A stretch of 64,000 bases of DNA from Rhizobacter sp. Root1238 (GTDB lineage: Bacteria; Pseudomonadota; Gammaproteobacteria; Burkholderiales; Burkholderiaceae_C). This document shows, piece after piece, positions 1 through 8,568 of this stretch. The stretch covers positions 70,204 through 134,203 of the forward strand of contig NZ_LMDM01000001.1 in the NCBI RefSeq assembly GCF_001425825.1, given 5' to 3'. A program made the position numbers and the translations under genes. Under the pieces are notes generated by a model. That model was not told the origin of the DNA and ran no database searches. It saw only the letters and a list, made by a program, of their open reading frames with translations. Within the stretch, counting starts at the first letter, position 1. Every line of letters starts with the position of its first letter.

Positions 1-1
1 C

Positions 2-850
2 GTCGATGAGCAGCTCTTCTGGGGCAATGCGCTGAACCCGCTCGACAAGCGCGCGGTCGCCCGCGAGGTCGACGGCGGCTTCGTGATCGACGGCCTGAAG
101 AGCTTCGCGTCCGGCTCGGTCGGTTCCGACCAGCTGACGATCTCCGCCTGGCACGAGCCGACACAGACAGCGCTGATCGCCGCGCTGCCGACACGACGCG
201 ACGGCGTCAACGTGCAGGCCGACTGGGATGCCTTCGGCCAGCGCCAGACCGACAGCGGCAACGTCGCGTTCAACGCCGTGCGCATCACGCACGACGAGGT
301 GCTGCAGGCGCCGGGCGTCGTGCCGACGGTGCGCGCGACGCTGCGCTCGCAGGTGGCGCAGCTGATCATGGCCAACCTCTACCTCGGCATCGGCCTGGGC
401 GCATTCGACGAGGCCCGGCACTACACCCGCCAATCGAGCAAGCCGTGGTTCGCCGCCGGTGTCGCGCAGGCGGTCGACGATCCGTTCATCCAGCACCGCT
501 ACGGCGAGCTGTGGCTGCTGCTGCGCCCTGCCATCGCATTGGCCGACGCCGCAGCGTTGCGGCTCGACCAGGCGCTGCGCCAGGGACCGGCGCTGACGGC
601 CGCCGAGCGCGGCGAGGTCGCGATCGCGGTGGCCGAGGCCAAGGTGCTGTCGCACCGTGCCGGCCTCGAGGTCAGCTCGCAGCTCTTCGAGCTGACCGGC
701 GCGCGCTCCACCTCGCAGCGCTTCGGCCTCGACCGCTTCTGGCGCAACGCCCGCGTGCACACGCTGCACGACCCGGTGGACTACAAGCTGCGCGACATCG
801 GTCGCTACGTGCTGAACGGCCAGATCCCCGAGCCGACCGCCTATTCATGA
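2..850 (+). CDS. SfnB/DszC-like acyl-CoA dehydrogenase-fold flavoprotein (5' end outside window)
   Basis: The reading frame is open from the first full codon, so the N-terminus lies before the window and about 282 residues are visible. The visible part has the middle beta-domain of the acyl-CoA dehydrogenase fold (DGGFVIDG, then SFASGS) followed by the helical C-terminal domain ending in the GRYVLNG segment. In this fold the branch next to sulfonate or sulfone transporters (SfnB, DszC, SoxC) uses reduced FMN and oxygen to oxidise sulfur compounds rather than dehydrogenating acyl-CoA. The gene lies 10 bp before a MetN-like ATPase and in one operon with an NtaA/DszA-type monooxygenase, which supports a sulfur role. 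Substrate cannot be told from sequence. Confidence 0.75.
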   Translation, partial: VDEQLFWGNALNPLDKRAVAREVDGGFVIDGLKSFASGSVGSDQLTISAWHEPTQTALIAALPTRRDGVNVQADWDAFGQRQTDSGNVAFNAVRITHDEVLQAPGVVPTVRATLRSQVAQLIMANLYLGIGLGAFDEARHYTRQSSKPWFAAGVAQAVDDPFIQHRYGELWLLLRPAIALADAAALRLDQALRQGPALTAAERGEVAIAVAEAKVLSHRAGLEVSSQLFELTGARSTSQRFGLDRFWRNARVHTLHDPVDYKLRDIGRYVLNGQIPEPTAYS

Positions 851-860
851 GCATGCGCCG

Positions 861-1679
861 ATGAGCAACATCCAGAACCTCGACCCCGGCCTGCCGCCGC
901 CGCTGATCCGCCTCGACGGCTTGAGCAAGGGCTTCGCGCTGCCCAACGGCAGCCGCTTCGACGCGGTGAAGAACGTCTCGCTGCAGGTGCGCCAGGGCGA
1001 CATCTTCGGGCTGGTCGGCAAGAGCGGCGCCGGCAAGTCGACGCTGCTGCGGCTGATCAACCTGCTCGAGCGACCCGACCACGGCAGCGTCACGGTCGAC
1101 GGCCGCGAGCTGACGGCCCTCGGCAAGCGCGAGCTGCGCGAGGCGCGCCAAAGCATCGGCATGATCTTCCAGCAGTTCAACCTGCTGCAGAACGCCAGCG
1201 TGTTCGACAACGTTGCGTTCCCGCTGCGCATCCACGGCCGCTGGCGCGCGCACGAGATCGAACAGCGCGTGCACGAGTGCCTGGCGCTGGTCGGGCTGGC
1301 CGAGAAGGTCGACGCGCACCCGGCGCAGTTGTCGGGCGGCCAGAAGCAGCGCGTCGCGATCGCCCGCGCGCTGGCGTCGCGGCCGTCGGTGCTGCTGTGC
1401 GACGAACCGACGTCGGCCCTCGATGCCGAGACCACGCAGTCGCTGCTGGCCACGCTGCGCGACATCAACGCCCGGCTCGGCGTCACCATCGTGATCGTCA
1501 CGCACGAGCTGGCGGTGGTGCAGGCGCTGTGCCGCCACGTCGCGGTGATCGAAGACGGCGCGGTGGCCGAGCAGTTCGCGCTGGCCGAGGTCGGCGCCGC
1601 GCGCAAGACCGTGCTCGGCCGTGCACTCGCCCGGCTGGTGGCCGCGCCGCCGCACGAGGAGGCCGTGGCCTATGCCTGA
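861..1679 (+). CDS. MetN-like ABC transporter ATP-binding protein without NIL domain
   Basis: This 272-residue protein energises import through the permease that follows. Walker A is GKSGAGKST at residues 53-61, the ABC signature LSGGQ is at 157-161, and Walker B LLCDEP is near 178-183, all intact. The best family match by eye is MetN, the methionine-uptake ATPase, but MetN is about 343 residues with a C-terminal NIL/ACT sensor domain that binds methionine and inhibits transport. Here the protein stops shortly after the ATPase core, so this feedback domain is missing. Its stop codon overlaps the start of the permease gene by 8 bp. Likely substrate is an organosulfur compound rather than, or besides, methionine. 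Confidence 0.85.
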   Translation: MSNIQNLDPGLPPPLIRLDGLSKGFALPNGSRFDAVKNVSLQVRQGDIFGLVGKSGAGKSTLLRLINLLERPDHGSVTVDGRELTALGKRELREARQSIGMIFQQFNLLQNASVFDNVAFPLRIHGRWRAHEIEQRVHECLALVGLAEKVDAHPAQLSGGQKQRVAIARALASRPSVLLCDEPTSALDAETTQSLLATLRDINARLGVTIVIVTHELAVVQALCRHVAVIEDGAVAEQFALAEVGAARKTVLGRALARLVAAPPHEEAVAYA

Positions 1680-2334
1680 GAACATCGTCGCCATCCTCCC
1701 CGAGCTGTCGACCGCGCTCGGCCAGACGCTGCTGATGCTGGCCATCGGCCTGTCGGCCGCGGTGCTGCTCGGCGGGCCGCTGGGCATCTGGCTGTTCCTG
1801 CTCGGCCCGGGCCAGTCGCTCGCCAACCGGCCGGTGTTCGCGGTCGTCAACTGGCTGGTGAACACCGTGCGCTCGTTCCCGTTCATCATCCTGCTGGTCG
1901 CGCTGGTGCCCTTCACCCGCGTGATCGCCGGCAGCTCGATCGGGCCGGTGGCGGCCGCGGTGCCGCTGTCGTTCGCCGCGGTCCCGTACTTCGCCCGCCT
2001 GGTCGAGCAGAACCTGCGCGACGTGCCGCGCGGCGTGATCGAGGCGGCGCATGCGATGGGCGCGTCCGAGCTGCAGATCATCGCCCGCGTGCTGATCGTC
2101 GAGGCGCGCTCGGGCCTGGTGCTCGCGCTCACCGTGCTCGCGATCAGCTTCCTGTCGTATTCCGCGGTGGCCGGCGTGGTCGGCGGCGGCGGCATCGGCG
2201 ACCTCGCGATCCGCTACGGCTACTACCGCTTCCAGACCGACGTGATGGTGTTCACCGTCGCGATCCTGATCGTGCTGGTGCAGGCGATCCAGCTGGTGGG
2301 CACCACGATCGCGCGGCGGCTCGACAAGCGCTGA
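1672..2334 (+). CDS. MetI-like ABC transporter permease
   Basis: This is a 220-residue inner-membrane permease of the MetI type, with about five hydrophobic helices and the EAAHAMGAS coupling loop that docks on the ATPase (EAA motif, near residues 124-132). Start chosen at the ATG 1672, which overlaps the end of the ATPase gene; the open frame extends further upstream but those codons lie inside the ATPase gene and give a non-hydrophobic arginine-rich lead. MetI proteins are about 217 residues, matching this choice. It works with the preceding ATPase and with one or both MetQ-like binding proteins encoded at 2368 and 6410. Confidence 0.87.
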   Translation: MPENIVAILPELSTALGQTLLMLAIGLSAAVLLGGPLGIWLFLLGPGQSLANRPVFAVVNWLVNTVRSFPFIILLVALVPFTRVIAGSSIGPVAAAVPLSFAAVPYFARLVEQNLRDVPRGVIEAAHAMGASELQIIARVLIVEARSGLVLALTVLAISFLSYSAVAGVVGGGGIGDLAIRYGYYRFQTDVMVFTVAILIVLVQAIQLVGTTIARRLDKR

Positions 2335-2367
2335 CCCCTTCCCTTCTTCTCTCCCTGGAGTACCCCG

Positions 2368-3198
2368 ATGTTCCCCATCCTGTTCGCACGCCGCTCGCTG
2401 CTGGCCGTCGCCCTGTCCGCCGTCGCGCTCGGCGCAGCCGCCCAGCAGAAGAAGGAGATCGTGTTCGGCGCCACCGCCGGCCCGTACGCCGACCAGATCA
2501 AGCTCGGCATCAAGCCGCTGCTCGAGAAGAAGGGCTACGTCGTGAAGGTCGTCGAGTTCAACGACTACATCCAGCCGAACCATGCGCTGGCCCAGGGCGC
2601 GCTCGATGCGAACGCGTTCCAGCACATCGTCTACCTGACGAAGTTCGCGACCGAGAACAAGCTCGCGATCAGCGAGCTGCTGAAGGTGCCGACCGCGCCG
2701 ATCGCGATCTACAGCAGGAAGCACAAGACGCTGGACGTGAAGGAAGGCGCCGTCGTCGCGCTGCCGAACGACCCGACCAATGCGGCGCGCGCGCTGGTCG
2801 TGCTGCAGGAGATCGGCTGGGTCAGGCTGCGCGACGGCACCGACCCGATCCGCGCGTCGGAGAAGGACGTGGCCGTCAACCTCAAGAAGATCAAGCTGGT
2901 GCCGATCGAAGCCGCGCAGTTGCCGCGCTCGCTGGACGACACCGACTACTCGTTCGTCAACGGCAACTTCGCGCTCGCGTCGGGGCTGAAGCTGAGCGAG
3001 GCACTGGCGCTGGAGAAGACCGGCCCGACCTACCAGAACGTGGTCGCGGTGCGCACCGCGGACAAGGACACGCCGTGGGTCAAGGACATCGCCGAGGCCT
3101 ACCGCTCGAAGGAATTCCTGGCCGTCACCGAGCAGCGCTTCGCCGGCTTCGTGAAGACCGACTACCAGCAGGCGCTCCAGGCCGCAGCCAGCAAGTGA
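2368..3198 (+). CDS. MetQ/NlpA-family substrate-binding protein (copy 1)
   Basis: A 276-residue periplasmic binding protein of the MetQ/NlpA family (FGATAGPYADQ near the N-terminus, FNDYIQPN, DPTNAARAL, and LPRSLDDTDYSFVNGNFA are family hallmarks). It delivers its ligand to the MetI-like permease encoded just upstream. The N-terminus is a signal peptide with cleavage expected after GAAAQ, but there is no lipobox cysteine, whereas MetQ/NlpA proteins are usually lipoproteins; this one should be soluble in the periplasm. A GGAG ribosome-binding site lies about 8 nt before the ATG. The last bases overlap the GTG start of the following monooxygenase. Family MetQ proteins bind methionine; the neighbours here point to another sulfur compound. 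Confidence 0.87.
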   Translation: MFPILFARRSLLAVALSAVALGAAAQQKKEIVFGATAGPYADQIKLGIKPLLEKKGYVVKVVEFNDYIQPNHALAQGALDANAFQHIVYLTKFATENKLAISELLKVPTAPIAIYSRKHKTLDVKEGAVVALPNDPTNAARALVVLQEIGWVRLRDGTDPIRASEKDVAVNLKKIKLVPIEAAQLPRSLDDTDYSFVNGNFALASGLKLSEALALEKTGPTYQNVVAVRTADKDTPWVKDIAEAYRSKEFLAVTEQRFAGFVKTDYQQALQAAASK

Positions 3199-4568
3199 TC
3201 CGCTTCAACGCCTTCCAGATGAACACGGTCGGGCACCAGTCGCCCGGGCTGTGGACGCATCCGCGCGACCGCTCGCACCGCTACACCGACCCGGACCACT
3301 GGGTCGAGCTGGCGCAGTTGCTGGAGCGCGGCCGCTTCGACGGCGTGTTCCTGGCCGACGTGCTGGGGGTCTACGACGTGTACCAGGGCGCCGCCGACGC
3401 CGCGCTGCGCCACGGCGTGCAGGTGCCGCTGAACGACCCGCTCGCGCTGGTGCCGCTGATGGCGCAAGCGACGCAGCACCTCGGCTTCGGCGTGACCTGC
3501 GCGCTGACCTGCGAGCACCCCTACCCGTTCGCGCGCCGCATCAGCACGCTCGACCACCTGACGCGCGGGCGCATCGGCTGGAACATCGTCACCGGCTACC
3601 TCGACAGCGCCGCGCGCAACCTGGGCCTGCCGCAGCAGGCGGCGCACGACGACCGCTACGACGTGGCCGACGAGTACCTGGAGGTCGTCTACAAGCTGTG
3701 GGAGCACAGCTGGCAGGACGATGCGGTGGTGCGCGACAAGGCGCGCGGCATCTTCACCGACCCGGGCCGCGTGCACCCGATCCGCCACCGCGGCGAGCAC
3801 TACCAGGTGCCCGGCATCCACCTGTGCGAGCCGTCGCCGCAGCGCACGCCGGTGCTGTACCAGGCCGGCACCTCGCCGCGCGGCAAGGCCTTCGCGGCGC
3901 GCCACGCCGAGTGCGTGTTCGTCAGCGGGCCGAGCATCGCGGTGGTGCGCAAGTACGTTGACGGCCTCCGCGCGGCACTGGTGGCCCAGGGCCGGCCGGC
4001 GAACGACGTGCTGATCTATGCGCAGGCGCTGATCGTCACCGGCGAGAACGAGGCCGCCGCGCGCGCGAAGCATGCCGAGTACCGCGAGCACATCGACCTC
4101 GAGGCCTCGCTCGCGCTGCTGTCGGGCTGGACCGGCGTCGACTTCAGCCGCTTCGCACCCGACGCGACGGTCGAGTACATCGACACCGAGGCCGGCCGCA
4201 GCGCGCTCGCGTCGTTCAACCAGGCCGACCCGACGCGGGTGTGGACGGTGCAGGAGGCCGCGCAGTTCATCGGCCTCGGCGGCCGCGGGCCGGTGATCGT
4301 CGGCGATGCCGTGCAGGTGGCCGACGAGCTGGAGCGCTGGGTCGAGGCGACCGGTGTCGACGGCTTCAACCTGGCGTATGCGGTGGCACATGAATCGATG
4401 CGCGATGTCGTCGAGCACGTGGTGCCCGAGCTGCAGAAGCGCGGCCGCTACCGCCGCGAGTACACCGGCGGCACGCTGCGCGAGCAGCTGTTCGGCCGCG
4501 GCCCGCGGCTCGGTGCCGACCACGTCGCGAAGCGGCTGCGGCTGGATGCCGTGCACGCCGCCGCCTGA
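3195..4568 (+). CDS. NtaA/SnaA/DszA-family FMN-dependent monooxygenase
   Basis: A luciferase-like flavin-dependent monooxygenase of about 457 residues, the usual length for the NtaA/SnaA/SoxA/DszA group (DszA about 453). Start chosen at GTG 3195, which overlaps the stop of the MetQ-like gene as GTGA and gives the family-typical beginning IRFNAFQMN followed by GLWTHPRDRS. Other family marks are HPYPFARRISTLDHLTRGR and GWNIVTGYLDSAARNLG. These enzymes take FMNH2 from a separate reductase and hydroxylate sulfones, sulfonates, nitrilotriacetate or similar. In this operon of sulfur transporters, cleavage of an aryl or alkyl sulfone or sulfonate is most likely. The FMN reductase may be the SsuE-like protein encoded at 36951. 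Confidence 0.87.
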   Translation: MIRFNAFQMNTVGHQSPGLWTHPRDRSHRYTDPDHWVELAQLLERGRFDGVFLADVLGVYDVYQGAADAALRHGVQVPLNDPLALVPLMAQATQHLGFGVTCALTCEHPYPFARRISTLDHLTRGRIGWNIVTGYLDSAARNLGLPQQAAHDDRYDVADEYLEVVYKLWEHSWQDDAVVRDKARGIFTDPGRVHPIRHRGEHYQVPGIHLCEPSPQRTPVLYQAGTSPRGKAFAARHAECVFVSGPSIAVVRKYVDGLRAALVAQGRPANDVLIYAQALIVTGENEAAARAKHAEYREHIDLEASLALLSGWTGVDFSRFAPDATVEYIDTEAGRSALASFNQADPTRVWTVQEAAQFIGLGGRGPVIVGDAVQVADELERWVEATGVDGFNLAYAVAHESMRDVVEHVVPELQKRGRYRREYTGGTLREQLFGRGPRLGADHVAKRLRLDAVHAAA

Positions 4569-4604
4569 TCCTTCTTGTTCGAAAGTCGTCCCCGAAAGTT
4601 GCCG

Positions 4605-5573
4605 ATGAAACGCCGTACCGTCCTGCAAGCCGCCACCGCCCTGGCCGTTCCCACCGTCGCACGCGCCGATGCGAAGGAGCTGCGCCTGGACTACGCCTAC
4701 TACTCGCCGTCCAGCCTGGTGCTGCGGCGCTTCGGATGGCTGGAGGAGGATTTCAAGCGCGACGGCGTCGCCGTCAAGTGGGTGCTGAGCGCCGGCAGCA
4801 ACCGCGCGCTCGAGTACCTGAACAGCAACAGCATCGACATCGGATCGAGCGCCGGGCTGGCTGCGCTGCTGGCCAAGGCCAACGGCAACCCGATCCGGAC
4901 GCCCTACATCTTCTCGCGCCCGGAATGGACCGCGCTGGTCGTCCCGAAGGGTTCGCCGATCAAGTCGCTGGCCGACCTGAAGGGCAGGAAGGTCGCGGCG
5001 ACCAAGGGCACCGACCCCTACCTGTTCCTGCTGCGCGCACTGCACAGCGTGGGGCTGAAGCGCAGCGACGTCGAGCATGTCGCGCTGCAGCATGCCGATG
5101 GGCGCACCGCGCTGGAGCAGGGCCGCGTCGACGCCTGGGCCGGGCTCGATCCGCTGATGGCGGCCAGCGAACTGGATGCCGGCTCGACGCTGCTGTACCG
5201 CAACGTCGCGTTCAACACCTACGGCTTCCTGAACGTGCGCGAGGACGTCCTCGCCCAGCGCCCGAACGACGTGAAGCGCGTGATCGCCGCCTATGAGCGC
5301 GCGCGGTTGTGGATCCTTGCGAACCAGAGCGAGGCCGCGAAGATCCTGTCCGAAGAGGCCAAGGTCAGCCTGCAGGTCGCGTTGCTGCAGATCAAGCTGC
5401 GCACCGACCTGAGCAACCCGCAGCCGTCGGCCGAGCATGTGAAGGCGCTGCAGGCGGCGGCGCCGATCCTGCTCGACGAGCAGCTGGTGAAGCCGGGGAC
5501 CGACCTGAACCGCACGGTCACCGAGCTGGTCGACACCCGCTTCGCGGTCGGCGTGATCCAGCGTGCCGCCTGA
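4605..5573 (+). CDS. Sulfonate/nitrate-type ABC substrate-binding protein (SsuA-like)
   Basis: A 322-residue periplasmic binding protein of the SsuA/TauA/NMT1 group. Start chosen at ATG 4605, giving a short signal sequence with a twin arginine (MKRRTVLQ) and cleavage near ARADA; an upstream in-frame ATG at 4575 would put charged residues in front of it. Family marks include the aliphatic-sulfonate-type segments [30 protein letters not shown] and RTALEQGRVDAWAGLDP. It is followed with an 11-bp overlap by its permease, but no ATPase gene sits next to the pair. It may share the MetN-like ATPase of this operon or an SsuB/TauB ATPase encoded elsewhere in the window. Confidence 0.82.
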   Translation: MKRRTVLQAATALAVPTVARADAKELRLDYAYYSPSSLVLRRFGWLEEDFKRDGVAVKWVLSAGSNRALEYLNSNSIDIGSSAGLAALLAKANGNPIRTPYIFSRPEWTALVVPKGSPIKSLADLKGRKVAATKGTDPYLFLLRALHSVGLKRSDVEHVALQHADGRTALEQGRVDAWAGLDPLMAASELDAGSTLLYRNVAFNTYGFLNVREDVLAQRPNDVKRVIAAYERARLWILANQSEAAKILSEEAKVSLQVALLQIKLRTDLSNPQPSAEHVKALQAAAPILLDEQLVKPGTDLNRTVTELVDTRFAVGVIQRAA

Positions 5574-6390
5574 GCTGTCGCTGGCGGCTGCGCCGGCACC
5601 GTCCCCGACGCAGAACCCGCGAAGAAGACGCCGCTGGCGCCTGCCGGTCGGCCTCGTGCTGCCGGTGGTGGTGCTCGGCGCGATCGAGCTGGCGGCCGCG
5701 CTGGGCTGGTCCGGCAGCCGCGCGTTGCCGCCTCCCAGCGAGGTGCTGCGCACGCTGATCAACCTGGGCGGCCCCGCGCTCGGGCTGCACGTGCTCGCCA
5801 GCACCGGCCGCGTCGCGGCGGGCTTCGCGCTCGGCAGCGGGCTGGCGCTGGCGGCCGGCTCGGCGGTCGGCCTGTCGCAGCGGATGTCGGCCTGGCTCGA
5901 CCCTTCGGTGCAGGGCCTGCGCGCGATCCCGTCGCTCGCGTGGGTGCCGCTGCTGCTGCTGTGGCTGGGCATCGACGAGACGCCGAAGATCGTGCTGATC
6001 GCGATCGGCGCGTTCTTTCCGGTCTACCTCGGCGTGGCCTCGGGCTTCCGCGGCGTCGACCGCAAGCTGGTCGAGGTCGGCCTTCTGTTCGGCTTCTCGC
6101 CCTGGGTGTTGGTGCGGCGCGTGCTGCTGCCGGCCGCGCTGCCGTCGGTGTTGACCGGGCTGCGCAACGGCCTCGGCCTCGCGTGGATGTTCATGGTGGC
6201 CGCCGAACTGATCGCCGCGAGCAGCGGCCTGGGCTACCTGCTGACCGATGGCCGCGAGACCGGCCGCGCCGACATCGTGCTGGCCGCGATCGCGTTGCTG
6301 GCGCTGCTCGGCAAGCTGAGCGATGGCGCGATGCGCGCGCTGGAGCGCCGGCTGCTGGTGTGGCGCGACGGATTCGAGCCTGCCGCCTGA
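5563..6390 (+). CDS. SsuC/TauC-like ABC transporter permease
   Basis: A 275-residue inner-membrane permease of the sulfonate/nitrate/taurine family with about six hydrophobic helices. The coupling loop reads VEVGLLFGFSPWVLVRRVLLPAALPS, matching the family pattern in which a gly-rich EAA-like turn precedes VLLPAALP. GTG 5563 is used as start because it overlaps the 3' end of the binding-protein gene and leaves no room for a later start before the first helix. It must act with the binding protein encoded at 4605 and an ATPase encoded elsewhere. Confidence 0.83.
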   Translation: MPPELSLAAAPAPSPTQNPRRRRRWRLPVGLVLPVVVLGAIELAAALGWSGSRALPPPSEVLRTLINLGGPALGLHVLASTGRVAAGFALGSGLALAAGSAVGLSQRMSAWLDPSVQGLRAIPSLAWVPLLLLWLGIDETPKIVLIAIGAFFPVYLGVASGFRGVDRKLVEVGLLFGFSPWVLVRRVLLPAALPSVLTGLRNGLGLAWMFMVAAELIAASSGLGYLLTDGRETGRADIVLAAIALLALLGKLSDGAMRALERRLLVWRDGFEPAA

Positions 6391-6409
6391 TTTCCTTCCT
6401 CCAACCTGA

Positions 6410-7207
6410 ATGACCATGAGCTTCCATCGCCGACCCTTGCTGTTGTCCTTCCTGCTCCTCATTGCCGCGGTCGCGCCGGCCATCGCGCAGGAGACGATCA
6501 GGATCGCCGTCACCGCCGGCCCGCATGCGCAGATCGCCGAGGTGGCGAAGAAGGTCGCCGAGCGCGATGGGCTGAAGCTGCAGATCGTCGAGTTCAACGA
6601 CTACATCCAGCCGAACGCCGCGCTCGACGCGGGCGACGTGCAGGCCAACAGCTACCAGCACCTGCCGTTCCTGCAGTCGCAGATCCAGGCGCGCGGCTAC
6701 AGGATCAGCGCCGTCGGCAACACCGTGACCTTCCCGATGGGCTTCTATTCGAAGAAATACAAGTCGCTGGCCGAGCTGCCGCAAGGCGCGAAGGTCGGCA
6801 TCCAGAACGACCCGTCGAACAGCGGCCGCGCGCTTGCGCTGCTGCAGAAGTACGGCGTGATCAAGCTGAAGCCGACCGCCGGCATCAGCGCGACGGTGCA
6901 GGACGTGGTCGAGAACCCGAAGAAGCTCCAGATCGTGCAGATCGAGGCGGCGCAACTGCCGCGCTCGCTCGACGACCTGGACGCGAGCGCGATCAACACC
7001 AACTACGCGGTGCAGGCCAGGCTGGTGCCCACGCGCGACGCGATCGCGATCGAGGATCCGAAGAACCCGTACGCCAACCTGCTGGCGGTGCGCACCGAAG
7101 ACAAGGACAAGCCCTGGGTCGCGAAGCTGGTGAAGGCCTTCCAGTCGCCCGAGGTGAAGCAGCTGGTCGAGTCGAGCTTCGCGGGTTCGATGGTGCCGGC
7201 CTTCTGA
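6410..7207 (+). CDS. MetQ/NlpA-family substrate-binding protein (copy 2)
   Basis: A 265-residue binding protein of the MetQ/NlpA family and a paralogue of the one encoded at 2368; both carry FNDYIQPN and LPRSLDD. The signal peptide is MTMSFHRRP followed by a leucine-rich core and AIAQE, again without a lipobox cysteine. Two ATG codons (6410 and 6416) are possible starts. It is the last gene of the operon, 19 bp after the permease gene. Having two MetQ-type receptors for one MetNI-type pump suggests that the transporter accepts two ligands. Confidence 0.85.
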   Translation: MTMSFHRRPLLLSFLLLIAAVAPAIAQETIRIAVTAGPHAQIAEVAKKVAERDGLKLQIVEFNDYIQPNAALDAGDVQANSYQHLPFLQSQIQARGYRISAVGNTVTFPMGFYSKKYKSLAELPQGAKVGIQNDPSNSGRALALLQKYGVIKLKPTAGISATVQDVVENPKKLQIVQIEAAQLPRSLDDLDASAINTNYAVQARLVPTRDAIAIEDPKNPYANLLAVRTEDKDKPWVAKLVKAFQSPEVKQLVESSFAGSMVPAF

Positions 7208-7279
7208 CGGTGGGGCCGGGGGGCTGACTTCCGGGCCGCACAGTGATACCGTGCGGGCGCGTCCGTTGGAGGCCCCACC

Positions 7280-7801
7280 ATGCCCGATACCGTCGACCTC
7301 GTTGACTACGATGCCCGCTGGCCCGCCTTGTTCAAGGCCGAGCAGCAGGCGATCCGCGCCGCGCTCGGGCCGGAAATCGAGGCGTGCATCGTGCACATCG
7401 GCAGCACCGCGGTGCCGGGCCTGCCGGCCAAGCCGATCATCGACATCCTGCTGATCGCGCCGGTGACGGCGCAGTGGCCGTCGTTCATCGAGCCGCTCGA
7501 AGGCCTCGGCTACGCGTTCTGGCCCGACAACCCGCGGCGCGACCGCATGTTCTTCGTGAAGGGCATGCCGCCCTACGGCAGCGGCCGCACCCACCATGTG
7601 CACGTGCGCGTGCCGGCCGATGCGCAGGCCGAGCTCCGGTTTCGCGATCAGCTGCGCGCTCACCCCGAGCTGGCCGCGCAGTACGTCGACGTGAAGCGCG
7701 CGCTCGCCGCACGCTACCGCGACGACCGCGAGGCCTACACCGAAGGCAAGTCCCGCTTCATCCGCGAACTGCTGGCCGCCGCCTGCGTCGACGGCGCATG
7801 A
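7280..7801 (+). CDS. GrpB/UPF0157-family protein
   Basis: A 173-residue protein of the GrpB (UPF0157) family, a nucleotidyltransferase-like fold. The family signature is visible near residues 39-56 as HIGSTAVPGLPAKPIIDILL, together with the N-terminal YDARWPALFKAE and the central THHVHVRV. The molecular function of this family is not established; some members are fused to dephospho-CoA kinase. A GGAGG ribosome-binding site precedes the ATG by about 7 nt. Its stop overlaps the start of the FAH gene (ATGA), so the two are translationally coupled. Confidence 0.85.
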   Translation: MPDTVDLVDYDARWPALFKAEQQAIRAALGPEIEACIVHIGSTAVPGLPAKPIIDILLIAPVTAQWPSFIEPLEGLGYAFWPDNPRRDRMFFVKGMPPYGSGRTHHVHVRVPADAQAELRFRDQLRAHPELAAQYVDVKRALAARYRDDREAYTEGKSRFIRELLAAACVDGA

Positions 7802-8568
7802 AATGGCTGCGGGGGGTGCACGCAGGACGTGAGGTCTTCGGTCTGCTGGATGGGGGCGAGGTCGTCGTCCACGCCGGCGACCTGTTCGACTCCCCTTCCC
7901 CCACCGGCGAGCGGCTGCCGCTCGCCGGCCTCGACTGGCTGACGCCGTGCCGGCCGTCGAAGATGATCGCGCTGTGGAACAACTTCGCCGCGGCGGCCGA
8001 GAAGAACGGCTGGTCTCGGCCGGCCGAGCCGCTGTACTTCCTGAAGGCACCGAACAGCTTCGCGGCGCATGGCCAGGCGATCCCGGTGCCGAATCCCGAT
8101 GTCGGCCGCATCGCCTATGAAGGCGAGCTGGCGATCGTGATCGGCCGCCGCGCGAAGGCGGTGACGGTCGACCAGGCGGCCGCGCACATCTTCGGCTACA
8201 GCTGCGCCAACGACGTGACCGCGATGGAGCTGATCGCGCGCGACCCGAGCTTCGCGCAATGGGCGCGCGCGAAGAGCTTCGACGGCTTCGGCCTCTTTGG
8301 CCCGATCATCGAGACCGACTTCGACCCCACCGTCGCGACGCTGCGCACGACGGTGGGCGGCCGCGAGCGGCAGAACTACCCTCTGGCCGACATGTTCTTC
8401 ACGCCGGCCGAGCTGGTGTCGCGGTTGTCGCACGACATGACGCTGGAGCCGGGCGACGTGATCCTGTGCGGCACCTCGCTCGGCGTGCTGCCGATGAAGC
8501 CCGGCACCCTCGTCGAGGTGGCGATCGACGGCATCGGCACGCTGGCCAACGTCTACGGCGCCGGCTGA
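7798..8568 (+). CDS. Fumarylacetoacetate hydrolase (FAH) family protein
   Basis: A 256-residue metal-dependent hydrolase or isomerase of the FAH superfamily. Start chosen at ATG 7798, overlapping the stop of the GrpB-like gene; the open frame runs further upstream but only as a shadow of that gene. The FAH core is visible: YEGELAIVIGR carries the metal-binding glutamate, followed by GYSCANDVTA, WARAKSFDGFGLFGP and PGDVILCGTSLGVLPMKPG. Family members cleave C-C bonds of acylpyruvates or isomerise 2-hydroxy-hepta-2,4-diene-1,7-dioate in aromatic catabolism; substrate here is unknown. The 3' end overlaps the convergent GNAT gene by 16 bp. Confidence 0.85.
   Translation: MKWLRGVHAGREVFGLLDGGEVVVHAGDLFDSPSPTGERLPLAGLDWLTPCRPSKMIALWNNFAAAAEKNGWSRPAEPLYFLKAPNSFAAHGQAIPVPNPDVGRIAYEGELAIVIGRRAKAVTVDQAAAHIFGYSCANDVTAMELIARDPSFAQWARAKSFDGFGLFGPIIETDFDPTVATLRTTVGGRERQNYPLADMFFTPAELVSRLSHDMTLEPGDVILCGTSLGVLPMKPGTLVEVAIDGIGTLANVYGAG

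Noticed and set aside
7210-7278. Inverted repeat GTGGGGCC/GGCCCCAC before the GrpB-like gene that could hide its ribosome-binding site
   Set aside because: The arms are 53 bp apart, GC-rich and unsupported by any second hairpin or known riboswitch fold; chance is likely in this base composition.
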